64,000 bases of DNA from CAZKVJ01 sp964556225 (GCA_964556225.1 CAZKVJ010000011.1:1-64000), one strand, 5' to 3'; counted from the stretch's first letter, positions 49,458 to 58,491 are shown. Notes: generated from the letters alone by a model not told the origin. A program made the numbers and translations.

Positions 49458-50792
49458 ATGAGCGGCTCTCGACGGTGGATCGGCGCGTCCGCGGTGGTGG
49501 CGGTGGTGCTGGCCGGCGCGGTCGCGGCGCAGGCACTCGGTCCGGTGGTGACGGCCGGTGGCCCCGCCGTGCCCGCCCGACCTGCGGTGCGCGCGCTGGC
49601 CGTGACCGACGTGGTCAGCGTGTCCGACACGTCCGACCTCGACGAGTCCACGCGTGCCGGGGCCATCGCCGCCGCCAGCGCCGCCGGTGGGGTCGGGGTG
49701 GAGGGCCGCGGCTTCACGGCCGGGATGACCCAGGTGCTGCGCGGCGGCGCTGTCGTGCAGCAGGCCCCGAGCGGGTGGCGGTTCCCGATGGGCGTCACCA
49801 CGCTGCCGATCGACGCCATCGGGCGGGTGATGTCGGCCCGCGTGTCGGCCACGCTGGCCGGCGGAGGCGTGGTGATGGGTCGCACCTCGGCGGACCTGCG
49901 CGGTGCCCAGGTGGGCGACACCATCGACCTGCTGGCGTCGGACGGCTCGACCCGGCGGTTCACGATCGGGCTCGTCGCCGACGACGCCGAGGTCGGCGGG
50001 GCCGAGCTGGTCATGTCGCCGGCCCAGGCCGACTGGATCGGCGCTCGAACCCTCAGCTACGTGCTGATCTTCGGCTTCCGCGATCGCGCCGCCATCGACG
50101 CCGCGCTGGCCGCCCAGGGCCTCACCACCCGGTCGTTGGTGCGGATCCGCCGCAGCTGGGACCTGGCCAGCCCCGACAGCACGCTCGGCATGGCCCGCAC
50201 CAAGGCGCTCCTCGGCGAGTTCGCGTTCACGGTGAGCGCCTCGGGGGCGATGTCGGTGTCGACTTCGTGGTCCAGCGCCAACATCCCCCCGACGCGCGAG
50301 CTGCTCGACCCGATCATCCAGATCCGTGCCCAGTGTCACCGGGTGATCAAGCCGGCGCTGCAGGCGGCGCTGGCCGAGGTGGCCGCCTCCGGGCTGGCCG
50401 GTGCGATCGACGTGGCCAACGCCAACACCTACGGCGGGTGCTACTACCCGCGCTACAACCGCTTGGCCGGGAGCCTCGGCACCATCTCTCGCCACTCGTG
50501 GGGCATGGCGCTCGACACCAACACCACCTCGAACCCGCAGGGCGGCGTGCCGCTCATGAACTGCAACGTGGTGCGGATCTTCCGCAAGCACGGCTTCGCG
50601 TGGGGCGGCAACTTCACGATGTCCGACGGCATGCACTTCGAGTGGGTGGGTGAGCCTCGAGACCAGCTTCCCTACCCGAGCAAGTACTGCCCCAACCTGG
50701 TGCCACTCCCGCTCGAGGACTCGGAGATCCCGGTGGAGGCCACGGCTCGGCCGACGTTCTTCGCCGAGGACGGCTGGGGCCACGACGGGTAG
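49458..50792 (+). CDS. Secreted M15-type D-Ala-D-Ala carboxypeptidase-like protein
   Basis: A 444-residue exported protein: N-terminal signal/anchor (WIGASAVVAVVLAGAVAAQAL is the hydrophobic core), a central domain of unknown fold (about 50-280), and a C-terminal M15C peptidase domain. Zinc ligands appear as the histidine and aspartate in SRHSWGMALDTN and the histidine in DGMHFEW. Such enzymes cut D-Ala-D-Ala or L-Ala-D-Glu bonds in peptidoglycan. Six cysteines lie in the exported part (AQCHRV, GGCYY, MNCNVV, SKYCPN and others). TACCGT at 49444-49449 gives the start; the TAG stop forms part of the promoter of the next gene. Confidence 0.85.
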   Translation: MSGSRRWIGASAVVAVVLAGAVAAQALGPVVTAGGPAVPARPAVRALAVTDVVSVSDTSDLDESTRAGAIAAASAAGGVGVEGRGFTAGMTQVLRGGAVVQQAPSGWRFPMGVTTLPIDAIGRVMSARVSATLAGGGVVMGRTSADLRGAQVGDTIDLLASDGSTRRFTIGLVADDAEVGGAELVMSPAQADWIGARTLSYVLIFGFRDRAAIDAALAAQGLTTRSLVRIRRSWDLASPDSTLGMARTKALLGEFAFTVSASGAMSVSTSWSSANIPPTRELLDPIIQIRAQCHRVIKPALQAALAEVAASGLAGAIDVANANTYGGCYYPRYNRLAGSLGTISRHSWGMALDTNTTSNPQGGVPLMNCNVVRIFRKHGFAWGGNFTMSDGMHFEWVGEPRDQLPYPSKYCPNLVPLPLEDSEIPVEATARPTFFAEDGWGHDG

Positions 50793-50803
50793 CCTCGGCC
50801 GAC

Positions 50804-52180
50804 GTGCCGACCCGCTTCGTGATCGTCGGCGGTGGCCCCGCCGGCAACACCGCCGCCACGTACGCCGCGCGCCTCGGCGCCGAGGTCACCGTGGTCGAGC
50901 GCGACGTCATCGGTGGCGCCGCCCACCTGCTCGACTGCATCCCGTCCAAGACCATGATCGCCACCGGCGGGGCGATGTCGTTCTCCCGCCGCCTCGGCGG
51001 CATGGGGCTCGAGGACACCCATGCAATGGTCGACGTCGACGCGCTGACGGCGCGGATCGAGGGCATCAAGGAGCACCTCCGGGCCGGCACCACCAGGCTG
51101 CTCGACAGCCAGGGCGTGCGGCTGCTCTCGGGCGAGGCCCGCTTCGTGTCGCCGTACGAGATCGAGGTGACCACCACGACGCCCGCCGGCGACTCGGCCA
51201 CCGAACGGATCCGCTTCGACGCTGCGCTCATCGCCACCGGCTCGCGCCCGCGCATCCCAGAGTGGTGCCAGCCCGACGGCGAGCGCATCCTCACCACCCG
51301 CGACTGCTACCCGCCCCGCGTGTTCCCAGAGAGCATCACGGTCATCGGCTCGGGCGTCACCGGCGTGGAGTTCGTGCACATGTTCTCCTCGTTCGGCGCC
51401 AAGGTCACCTTGGTCGTGAGCCGCCAACAGGTGCTCCCCGGCAAGGACCCCGAGGTGGCCGCCGTGCTGGAGGAGGACTTCCTGGCCCGCGGGGTGCAGA
51501 TGCTGATGGGTGCCCGTGCGGTGGCCATCGACCGGGAGGGCGACGACGTGGTGGTGCGCTGCAACGACGGCCGGGTGGTGCGCAGCACGCACGCCGTGCT
51601 GGCGATCGGCAGCGTGCCCAACAGCGACAGCCTCGACCTGGCCGCCGCCGGGGTCGAGGTGGACGCCGGTGGCTACGTGCCGATCAACCACCACTGCGTG
51701 ACGAACGTGGCGCACATCTACGCCGCCGGCGACGTGAGCGGCAAGCTGCCGCTGTCGTCGGTGGCGTCGATGCAGGGCCGCAAGGTGGCCGAGCACGTGA
51801 TGGGCCTGCACACCCGCGAGCACCGCCACCTCGACTACGACAAGGCGGCCAGCGCCATCTTCACCGAGCCCGAGATCGCCGACGTGGGCTTGGCCGAGGC
51901 CGAGGCGTTCGCCTCCGGGCGCAAGATCCGGGTCACGAAGGTGCCGTTCTCGGCCACGGCCAAGGCGCTCATCAACAACGACTCACGCGGCTTCGTGAAG
52001 ATCATCTCCGACCCCGCCACCGGGGTGGTGCTCGGCGGCTCGATCGTGGGCCGTGACGCCGCCGAGCTGATCAGCGTGATCGCCCTGGCCGTCACCGCCA
52101 ACCTGAAGGTGACCGACATCGTCGAGAGCCTCCTCGTGCACCCCGCCCTCGCCGAAGCCCTCGCCGAAGCCGCCGAGTAG
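50804..52180 (+). CDS. lpdA: LpdA-type NAD(P)H flavoprotein (quinone reductase-like)
   Basis: A 458-residue member of the disulfide reductase family with FAD site FVIVGGGPAGNTAA, NAD site ITVIGSGVTGVEFV and IYAAGDVSGKLPL. The redox motif is broken: GGAAHLLDCIPSK has alanine at residue 40 where the first cysteine should be, and only Cys45 remains, so it cannot be a true dihydrolipoyl dehydrogenase. Mycobacterial LpdA (Rv3303c) is similarly defective and works as a quinone reductase, the most likely role here. TAGCCT at 50790-50795 precedes GTG 50804 by 8 bases and starts with the upstream stop codon. The true E3 is at 15071. Confidence 0.87.
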   Translation: MPTRFVIVGGGPAGNTAATYAARLGAEVTVVERDVIGGAAHLLDCIPSKTMIATGGAMSFSRRLGGMGLEDTHAMVDVDALTARIEGIKEHLRAGTTRLLDSQGVRLLSGEARFVSPYEIEVTTTTPAGDSATERIRFDAALIATGSRPRIPEWCQPDGERILTTRDCYPPRVFPESITVIGSGVTGVEFVHMFSSFGAKVTLVVSRQQVLPGKDPEVAAVLEEDFLARGVQMLMGARAVAIDREGDDVVVRCNDGRVVRSTHAVLAIGSVPNSDSLDLAAAGVEVDAGGYVPINHHCVTNVAHIYAAGDVSGKLPLSSVASMQGRKVAEHVMGLHTREHRHLDYDKAASAIFTEPEIADVGLAEAEAFASGRKIRVTKVPFSATAKALINNDSRGFVKIISDPATGVVLGGSIVGRDAAELISVIALAVTANLKVTDIVESLLVHPALAEALAEAAE

Positions 52181-52190
52181 CCCCCCTCTA

Positions 52191-52236
52191 CGTTTGTTCG
52201 ACTTGCACGCGTTTTCGCGCTGGAATCGAACAAACG
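52191..52236. terminator. Convergent palindrome with CGTTTGTTCGA arms
   Basis: CGTTTGTTCGA (52191-52201) and TCGAACAAACG (52226-52236) are perfect 11-base arms; inside, GCACGCG/CGCGCTG pair partly. The element sits between the ends of lpdA and the carboxylase gene, and shares TTGTTCGA, TCGAACAAACGCGG and spacing with 2781-2820. Confidence 0.6.
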
Positions 52237-52241
52237 CGGGG

Positions 52242-54008
52242 TCAGTCGGCGATGATGACAACGACGTCGCCGGCGCCGACGGTGTCGCCGGCCTCGACCT
52301 TGATCTCCTTCACCGTGCCGGCCCGCTCGGCCTGGAGCTGGTTCTCCATCTTCATCGCCTCGAGCACGACCACGGCCTGGCCGACCTCGACGGTCTGGCC
52401 GACCTCGACGAGGATCTTCACGATGGTGCCCTGCATCGGCACGGCGACCTCGCCGCTGCCGCCACCGGCACTCCCGCCGCCGGCCGCGCCACGGGGCGCC
52501 TTCTTGGCCTTGGCCGGCCCGGCCACCGCGACCGCCGGTGACTCCGGCACCCACATGGTGACCTCGAAGCGCTTGCCGTTGACCTCGACGGTGGTGGCGC
52601 GCTTCACCAGCGGCTCGTCGCCGTCGGCCGGCGCGGGTGGCGTGGGAGCGGCCACGCCGGTCAGGTCCAGCACTTGCTCGACCCACTTGGTGGAGTGCTC
52701 GACGGCGACGAAGTCGCGGTTGCGCAGGATCGCCAGGTCCGCCGGGATGGTGGTGGCCACCCCGACGATCTCCATCTCCTCGAGCGCCCGGATGGTGCGG
52801 GCGATCGCCGTCGGGCGGTCCTTGCCCCACACGATGAGCTTGCCGACCAGGTTGTCGTAGTACTGGCTGATCTCGTCGCCGCTCTCGTAGCCGCCGTCCC
52901 ACCGGGTGCCGAAACCGCTGGCGGCGTGGAGCTTGGTGATGGTGCCTGGTGACGGCAGAAACTTGCCCTCGGCCGGGTTCTCGGCGTTGATGCGCACCTC
53001 GATGGCGTGGCCGTCGCGCCGGGCGGCGACCTGCTCCTGGGTCATCGGCAGGTGCTCGCCGCTGGCCACGCGGATCTGCCACTCGACCAGGTCGAGGCCG
53101 GTGATCACCTCGGTGACGGGGTGCTCCACCTGCAGGCGGGTGTTCATCTCCAGGAAGAAGAACTCACCGTCCTGGTAGATGAACTCGACCGTGCCGGCGT
53201 TGTGGTAGCCGACGGCCTTGGCCGCCTTCACCGCGGCCTCGCCCATGGCGTCCTCCACGCCGGGCGGGAGGCCGGGGGCCGGTGCCTCCTCGATGAGCTT
53301 CTGGTGGCGGCGCTGGGCCGAGCAGTCGCGGGTGCTCACCCACACCACGTCGCCGAACGTGTCGCCGACCACCTGGACCTCGACGTGGCGGGGCCAGGTG
53401 AGGTAGCGCTCGACGTACACCTCGTCCCGCCCGAAGAACGCCTTGGCCTCGCGCTGGGCGGACTCCATCGCCTCGACCACCTCGTCGGGGCCCTGCACCA
53501 CCTTCATGCCGCGACCGCCGCCGCCGAACGCCGCCTTGATGGCGATCGGCCAGCCGTGCTCGGTGCCGAACGCCAGGATCTCGTCGGCGGAGCGGGCGAA
53601 CTCGGTGGTGCCGGGCACGATCGGTGCGCCGCCCCGCAGCGCGGCCTTGCGGCTGGAGACCTTGTCGCCCATCTCGACGATGGCCTCGGGCGGGGGGCCG
53701 ATGAAGGCGACGCCCATGTCGGTGATGGCCCGGGCGAACTCGGCGTTCTCGCTGAAGAAGCCGTACCCGGGGTGCACGCCGTCGGCGCCGCTGTCGCGGA
53801 TGGCGGCCAGGATCGCGTCGGTGTTGAGGTAGCTCTCGGCCGCCGTTTGGCCGCCGAGCGCGTAGGCCTCGTCGGCCACACGCACGTGCAGCGCGCTCCG
53901 GTCCAGCTCGGAGTACACGGCGACCGTCGAGATGCCCATCTCACGGGCGGTGCGGATGACGCGCACGGCGATCTCGCCCCGGTTGGCGATCAGGATCTTC
54001 TTCAGCAC
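52242..54008 (-). CDS. accA: Acyl-CoA carboxylase alpha subunit (biotin carboxylase + BCCP)
   Basis: A 588-residue fused biotin carboxylase and carrier. Residues 1 to about 450: ILIANRGEIAVRVIRTARE, HPGYGFFSENAEFA, ATP-grasp GGGGRGMKVV, RDCSAQRRHQKLIEEAPAPG and FLEMNTRLQVEHPVTE. After an Ala/Lys linker, residues from about 515 form the BCCP domain with the biotinyl lysine in VLEAMKMENQL. It is the alpha subunit of an acetyl/propionyl-CoA carboxylase; the beta subunit is not in the window. TACATT (complement of 54016-54021) is 7 bases before GTG 54008. The biotin ligase gene starts divergently 19 bases away. Confidence 0.94.
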   Translation of the reverse strand: MLKKILIANRGEIAVRVIRTAREMGISTVAVYSELDRSALHVRVADEAYALGGQTAAESYLNTDAILAAIRDSGADGVHPGYGFFSENAEFARAITDMGVAFIGPPPEAIVEMGDKVSSRKAALRGGAPIVPGTTEFARSADEILAFGTEHGWPIAIKAAFGGGGRGMKVVQGPDEVVEAMESAQREAKAFFGRDEVYVERYLTWPRHVEVQVVGDTFGDVVWVSTRDCSAQRRHQKLIEEAPAPGLPPGVEDAMGEAAVKAAKAVGYHNAGTVEFIYQDGEFFFLEMNTRLQVEHPVTEVITGLDLVEWQIRVASGEHLPMTQEQVAARRDGHAIEVRINAENPAEGKFLPSPGTITKLHAASGFGTRWDGGYESGDEISQYYDNLVGKLIVWGKDRPTAIARTIRALEEMEIVGVATTIPADLAILRNRDFVAVEHSTKWVEQVLDLTGVAAPTPPAPADGDEPLVKRATTVEVNGKRFEVTMWVPESPAVAVAGPAKAKKAPRGAAGGGSAGGGSGEVAVPMQGTIVKILVEVGQTVEVGQAVVVLEAMKMENQLQAERAGTVKEIKVEAGDTVGAGDVVVIIAD

Positions 54009-54027
54009 GGGTGCCAATGTACGTGGC
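54009..54027. promoter_or_regulatory. Nineteen-base divergent promoter between carboxylase and biotin ligase
   Basis: Only 19 bases separate the two start codons. The minus-strand box TACATT occupies 54021-54016 and the plus-strand candidate CAATGT 54015-54020, so the two -10 elements overlap almost completely; each lies 7 bases before its start. Polymerase bound for one gene would exclude the other. Confidence 0.6.
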
Positions 54028-54756
54028 GTGACCAAGAGGGGCGTCATCTCCGAGTGGCCCGATCCAGATCCGAACGGGTGGCGCGTCGTGCGGGTCGACG
54101 AGACCGGCTCCACCAACGCCGACCTGCTCGAGGCCGCTCGAGCCGGCGCCCCGCACGGCGCCGTGCTGGTCGCCGACCACCAGACCGCCGGGCGGGGGCG
54201 GCTGGGGCGCACGTGGGAGGCGCCTCCCGGGGCGAACCTGCTCGTGTCGATCCTGTTCCGCCACGACCTCGACCCGCCGCACCGTCTGACGCAGCGGGTG
54301 GCGCTCGCCGCGGCGCACGCCTGCGACGTGGTCGCCGGGGTGAGCGTGGCGATGAAGTGGCCCAACGACCTGCTGCTCGACGGCGTGAAGCTGGCCGGGA
54401 TCCTCGCCCAGGTGCCGGCGTCACGGCCGGGTCCGCCGGACGCCGTGGTGGTGGGGCTCGGGCTCAACGTGGGCTGGGCGCCGGAGGGCGCGGCCCGGTT
54501 GCCCCGCGGCACCCGTGACGAGGTGCTCACCGCCCTGCTCGCCGAGCTGGCCGCGGCGCCGGCGGACCTGGCCGCCGAGTACCGCCGGCGGCTGGCCACC
54601 TTGGGACAGCGGGTGCGGGTCGAGCTGGCCGGCGGCGCCACGCTGGAGGGCACGGCGCTCGATGTGGAGGCCGATGGCCGCCTCGTGGTCGTCGACGCCT
54701 GCGCGATCACGCACCGGGTGGACACCGGCGACGTGGTGCACCTGCGCCCGGCGTGA
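54028..54756 (+). CDS. birA: Biotin--[acyl-CoA-carboxylase] ligase
   Basis: A 242-residue biotin protein ligase without an N-terminal DNA-binding domain. It has DETGSTNADLLEAARAGAP, VLVADHQTAGRGRLGRTWEAPPG (the GRGRxGRxW biotinyl-AMP loop), SVAMKWPNDLLLDGVKLAGILAQ and VVGLGLNVGW. It attaches biotin to the carboxylase lysine encoded by the divergent gene 19 bases away. Lacking the winged helix, it cannot be a BirA-type repressor, so balance between enzyme and substrate must come from promoter overlap or other control. GTG 54028 is the start nearest the catalytic domain. Confidence 0.92.
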   Translation: MTKRGVISEWPDPDPNGWRVVRVDETGSTNADLLEAARAGAPHGAVLVADHQTAGRGRLGRTWEAPPGANLLVSILFRHDLDPPHRLTQRVALAAAHACDVVAGVSVAMKWPNDLLLDGVKLAGILAQVPASRPGPPDAVVVGLGLNVGWAPEGAARLPRGTRDEVLTALLAELAAAPADLAAEYRRRLATLGQRVRVELAGGATLEGTALDVEADGRLVVVDACAITHRVDTGDVVHLRPA

Positions 54757-54794
54757 CACCGGCCGGCCACGAGGCGCCGGTAGCGTCGAGGGCC

Positions 54795-55808
54795 GTGCAT
54801 CCCGACCTGCAGCCTGCCTGGGCGCGCCGTCGCCGGCGGTCGTGGCTGAACGGGATCACGCTCGGGCTGGCCACGATGCTGCTCGGTGCCGCCGGCCTCG
54901 TGCAGGCGGCCGGCTCGGTGCTCGACGGCGCCGGGTCCGTCGACGCGCTGGCGAGCGGTGTGCTCACGGCGAGCGGCGGACCGGTGGAGAACTACCTCCT
55001 CGTCGGCTCGGACACCCGAGAGGGGCTGGACCCCACGTCGCCCGATGCCGGCGGCATCGGCACCACGGCCGACGTGCAGGGCCGGCGCTCGGACACGGTG
55101 ATGGTGCTGCGCTACGACCGTGACAGCGGTGACGTGGCGCTGGTCTCGCTGCCGCGCGACCTGTGGGTGGACATCCCCGGCCACGGCTCGGGCCGCATCA
55201 ACAGTGCCTACGCCAAGGGGCCCGATGTGCTGGTGCGCACGGTGCAGGAGTCGCTGGGGCTGCCGATCCACCACTACCTCGAGGTCGACTTCCAGGGGTT
55301 CAAGGACATCGTCGATGCCGTCGGCGGGGTGGAGGTGTGCTTCCTCGCTCCGGCGCGCGACGCCCACACCGGCCTCGACATCCCCGAGGCCGGGTGCCAC
55401 GTGCTCGACGGCGTGCAGGGCCTGGCCTTCGCCCGCAGCCGCTACTTCGAGAGCCTGGTCGACGGCGAGTGGGTGACCGATCCGACGAGCGACCTCGGCC
55501 GCACCCAGCGCCAGCGGCTGTTCGTGCAGTCCACCCTCGAGGCGGCGGTCGACCGGGTGAGCGCCAACCCGTTCCGCGCCGGCGAGCTGGCGGCGGCCAC
55601 GACGGCCGCGCTGCGCACCGACCCGGACCTCGACCTGGCCCAGCTGGCGCTGCGCCTGCGCCCGGTCGCCGGCGGCGGGGTCGCCAGCTACGCGCTGCCG
55701 GTGGTGCCCGAGACGATCGACGGCGCGGCGGTGCTGCGCCTGGGCGACGGCGCCGGCGCCGTGCTCGCCTACTTCCGCGGCGACGGCCCGGCGCCGGTGG
55801 CGTCGTGA
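54795..55808 (+). CDS. LytR-CpsA-Psr (LCP) family cell-wall ligase
   Basis: A 337-residue protein: basic cytosolic N-terminus (WARRRRRSWLNG), one membrane helix (about 30-50), and an extracellular LCP domain with YLLVGSDTREG, GRRSDTVMVLRYDRDSG, LPRDLWVDIPGHGSGRINSAYAKG (SLPRDLWV and RINSAY are hallmarks) and GLAFARSRYFE. LCP enzymes transfer polymers from lipid carriers to peptidoglycan. It stands immediately before the rhamnose genes, so it may attach the polymer made by this cluster. TAGCGT at 54781-54786 is 8 bases before GTG 54795. Confidence 0.9.
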   Translation: MHPDLQPAWARRRRRSWLNGITLGLATMLLGAAGLVQAAGSVLDGAGSVDALASGVLTASGGPVENYLLVGSDTREGLDPTSPDAGGIGTTADVQGRRSDTVMVLRYDRDSGDVALVSLPRDLWVDIPGHGSGRINSAYAKGPDVLVRTVQESLGLPIHHYLEVDFQGFKDIVDAVGGVEVCFLAPARDAHTGLDIPEAGCHVLDGVQGLAFARSRYFESLVDGEWVTDPTSDLGRTQRQRLFVQSTLEAAVDRVSANPFRAGELAAATTAALRTDPDLDLAQLALRLRPVAGGGVASYALPVVPETIDGAAVLRLGDGAGAVLAYFRGDGPAPVAS

Positions 55809-55885
55809 GCGAGCCGGCCCGAGCGGCCGAGCGCGGGTCGGTGAGCGGGTCCCCGGCCGCGGGCACGCGCGAGACTCGTCGGGCG

Positions 55886-56965
55886 ATGAAGGCTCTGATC
55901 CTGGCCGGCGGCGCCGGCACCCGCCTGAGGCCGATCACCCACACCAGCGCCAAGCAGCTGGTGCCGGTGGCCAACAAGCCGATCCTGTTCTACGGGATCG
56001 AGGCCATGGTCGCGGCCGGCATCACCGACATCGGTGTCATCGTCGGCGACACCCGGGCCGAGGTGATGGCGGCGCTGGGCGACGGCTCGCGCTGGGGGGC
56101 CCGCGTCACCTACCTGCCCCAGGATGCGCCGCTCGGGCTGGCCCACTGTGTGCTCATCGCCGACGAGTTCCTCGGCGACGACGACTTCGTGATGTACCTC
56201 GGCGACAACCTGCTCGAGCAGGACCTCGGGGCGTTCGTCGAGGCGTTCGAGGCGGCCCGCGCCGGGAGCGCCCCGCCGGCGGCGCAGATCCTGCTGAAGC
56301 AGGTCCCGGACCCGCACCGCTTCGGCATCGCCACGCTCGACCACGACGGCAACGTCGTGCGCCTGGTCGAAAAGCCAGCCGATCCGCCCAGCGACCTGGC
56401 GCTGGTCGGCGTGTACCTGTTCGACCGCACCATCCACGATGCGGTCCGGGCGATCGAGCCCTCAGCGCGCGGCGAGCTGGAGATCACCGACGCCATCCAG
56501 TGGCTCATCGACCAGGGCCAGCGGGTGCGCTGCGAGCTGCTCACCGGCTGGTGGATCGACACCGGCAAGCTCACGCCGCTGCTCGAGGCCAACCGGCTGC
56601 TGCTCGAGAAGCTCGAGGGCCGCATCGACGGCCGCGTCGACGACGCCTCCACGGTCGACGGGCGGGTCGTGGTGGAGGCCGGTGCTGAGGTGCTCAACAG
56701 CACGATCCGCGGCCCGGTGGCGATCGGGGCCGGGACCCGGATCGTGGACAGCTTCGTCGGGCCGTTCAGCGCCATTGGCGCCGAGTGCGAGGTGGTGAAC
56801 AGCGAGGTCGAGCACTCCGTGGTGATGGAGCGCAGCCGGATCCTCGACATCCCCCGCCTGGAGGACAGCCTCATCGGGCGAGAGACGCTGATCTCCCGGA
56901 GCCAGACCCGGCCCCGGGCGCTGCGGCTGATGGTCGGCGACCACTGCCAGGTCGACGTGGAGTGA
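55886..56965 (+). CDS. rmlA: Glucose-1-phosphate thymidylyltransferase (long RmlA/StrD type)
   Basis: A 359-residue nucleotidyltransferase: LILAGGAGTRLRPITHTSAKQL (the GGxGTRLxP site, followed by the lysine in SAKQL), FVMYLGDNLLEQD, VEKPADPPSDLALVGVYLF, WWIDTGKLTPLLEAN, and a C-terminal left-handed helix (about 245-359) with IRGPVAIGAG and similar repeats. The extra helix marks the long bacterial/archaeal type. It makes dTDP-glucose, first step to dTDP-rhamnose. ATG 55886 is 77 bases after the LCP gene; an in-frame GTG at 55805 overlapping the LCP stop would add 27 residues but does not match the family. Confidence 0.92.
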   Translation: MKALILAGGAGTRLRPITHTSAKQLVPVANKPILFYGIEAMVAAGITDIGVIVGDTRAEVMAALGDGSRWGARVTYLPQDAPLGLAHCVLIADEFLGDDDFVMYLGDNLLEQDLGAFVEAFEAARAGSAPPAAQILLKQVPDPHRFGIATLDHDGNVVRLVEKPADPPSDLALVGVYLFDRTIHDAVRAIEPSARGELEITDAIQWLIDQGQRVRCELLTGWWIDTGKLTPLLEANRLLLEKLEGRIDGRVDDASTVDGRVVVEAGAEVLNSTIRGPVAIGAGTRIVDSFVGPFSAIGAECEVVNSEVEHSVVMERSRILDIPRLEDSLIGRETLISRSQTRPRALRLMVGDHCQVDVE

Positions 56966-56972
56966 GGCGCTG

Positions 56973-57524
56973 ATGCCGGACGTGCGCGAGAGCGAGCGGA
57001 TCGCCGGGGTGTGGATCGTGGAGCCGACGGTCCACGGCGACCAGCGCGGCCTGTTCATCGAGACCTACCGGCGCGAGTGGTTTCCCGGCGGGCGGGAGAT
57101 GATCCAGGGGAACCGGGCCAACCGCCAGCGGGGCGCGCTGGTCGGGCTGCACTACCACCTGCACCAGGCCGACTACTGGTACGTGCCGTTCGGCCACGCC
57201 CGGGTGGTGCTCCACGACCTGCGCGCCGGCGGCCCCACCGACGGGGCGACGCTCGAGCTCGACCTCACTGGCGAGAACCACCTCGGCGTGTTCATCCCGC
57301 CGGGTGTCGCCCACGGGTTCGCTGCCCACACCGACATGGTGATCACCTACCTCGTGGACGGCTACTACAACCCGGCCGACGAGCTCGGCGTGGCCTGGGA
57401 CGATCCAGCGGTCGGCGCCGACTGGGGCGTTACCGACCCCATCCTCTCCGAGCGCGACCGGGCGAACCCCTCGCGCGCCGACCTGCCGGAAGGGCGCCGC
57501 CCCTACTGGCCCATGAGGACCTGA
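56973..57524 (+). CDS. rmlC: dTDP-4-dehydrorhamnose 3,5-epimerase
   Basis: A 183-residue cupin-fold epimerase: DQRGLFIETYRREWF, QGNRANRQRGALVGLHYHLHQADYW (catalytic histidine in LHYHL), LGVFIPPGVAHGF and YLVDGYYNPADELGVAWDDP. It sits between rmlA (7 bases) and rmlB (1 base) with an AGG site before ATG 56973. It inverts two carbons of the 4-keto sugar. Some deviations (LHYHLHQ rather than LHYQ) are noted but the context leaves little doubt. Confidence 0.9.
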   Translation: MPDVRESERIAGVWIVEPTVHGDQRGLFIETYRREWFPGGREMIQGNRANRQRGALVGLHYHLHQADYWYVPFGHARVVLHDLRAGGPTDGATLELDLTGENHLGVFIPPGVAHGFAAHTDMVITYLVDGYYNPADELGVAWDDPAVGADWGVTDPILSERDRANPSRADLPEGRRPYWPMRT

Positions 57525-57525
57525 C

Positions 57526-58491
57526 ATGAAGCTCTTCGTCACCGGCGCCGCCGGCTTCATCGGCAGCAACTACGTGCGCCACGTGCTGGCCACCACCGAC
57601 GACACCGTCACGATCTTCGACAAGCTCACCTACGCCGGCAACCCGGAGAACATCCGCGATCTGGTCGACGACCGCCGGTGCCGGTTCGTGCAGGCCGACA
57701 TCTGCGACCAGGAGGCGGTGGCCGAACACCTGCCGGGCCACGACGCCGTGGTCCACTTCGCCGCCGAGAGCCACGTCGACCGCTCCATCAAGGACGGCTA
57801 CGCGTTCGTGCGCACGAACTGCGACGGCACCAACGTGCTGTGCGACGTGGCCCGTACCGCGGGGGTCGAGCGGTTCCTGCACATCTCCACCGATGAGGTG
57901 TACGGCTCGATCGATGTCGGCTCGTTCACCGAGGCGTCGCCGCTGAACCCCCGCTCGCCGTACTCCGCGGCGAAGGCGGGCAGCGACCTGATCGCGCTCA
58001 GCTACCACACCACGCACGAGCTGCCGGTGCTGGTGACCCGCTCCTCCAACCAGTTCGGGCCGTACCAGTTCCCGGAGAAGGTCATCCCGCTGTTCGTGAC
58101 GAACCTGCTCGACGGCCATCGCGTGCCGCTCTACGGCGACGGTCTGAACGTGCGCGACTGGCTGTACGTGGAGGACAACGTGCGGGCGGTCGACCTGGTG
58201 CTGCGCGAGGGCGTGGTGGGCCAGATCTACAACATCGGTGCCCACAACGAGCTGGCGAACGTGGAGCTGACCAAGCGGCTGCTGAAGCTGACCGGGCGCG
58301 ACGAGAGCTACATCCAGCCCGTCGAGGACCGCAAGGGCCACGACCGCCGGTACTCGATCACCACCGACAAGATCGAGGCGCTCGGCTGGCGGCCGGAGGT
58401 CGGCCTCGACGACGCGCTCGAGCGCACCGTCGCTTGGTACCGCGACCGCCGTGACTGGTGGGAGCCGCTGAAGGCCCGGGCCGCGTTCTGA
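57526..58491 (+). CDS. rmlB: dTDP-glucose 4,6-dehydratase
   Basis: A 321-residue extended SDR: FVTGAAGFIGSNYVRHVL, the DKLTYAGNPENI loop, HFAAESHVDRSI, STDEVYGSI with the catalytic Asp-Glu, YSAAKAGSD with Tyr and Lys, and SNQFGPYQFPEKVIPLF. It forms dTDP-4-keto-6-deoxyglucose. The start ATG is one base after the rmlC stop; the stop overlaps rmlD ATG in TGATG. Confidence 0.95.
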   Translation: MKLFVTGAAGFIGSNYVRHVLATTDDTVTIFDKLTYAGNPENIRDLVDDRRCRFVQADICDQEAVAEHLPGHDAVVHFAAESHVDRSIKDGYAFVRTNCDGTNVLCDVARTAGVERFLHISTDEVYGSIDVGSFTEASPLNPRSPYSAAKAGSDLIALSYHTTHELPVLVTRSSNQFGPYQFPEKVIPLFVTNLLDGHRVPLYGDGLNVRDWLYVEDNVRAVDLVLREGVVGQIYNIGAHNELANVELTKRLLKLTGRDESYIQPVEDRKGHDRRYSITTDKIEALGWRPEVGLDDALERTVAWYRDRRDWWEPLKARAAF

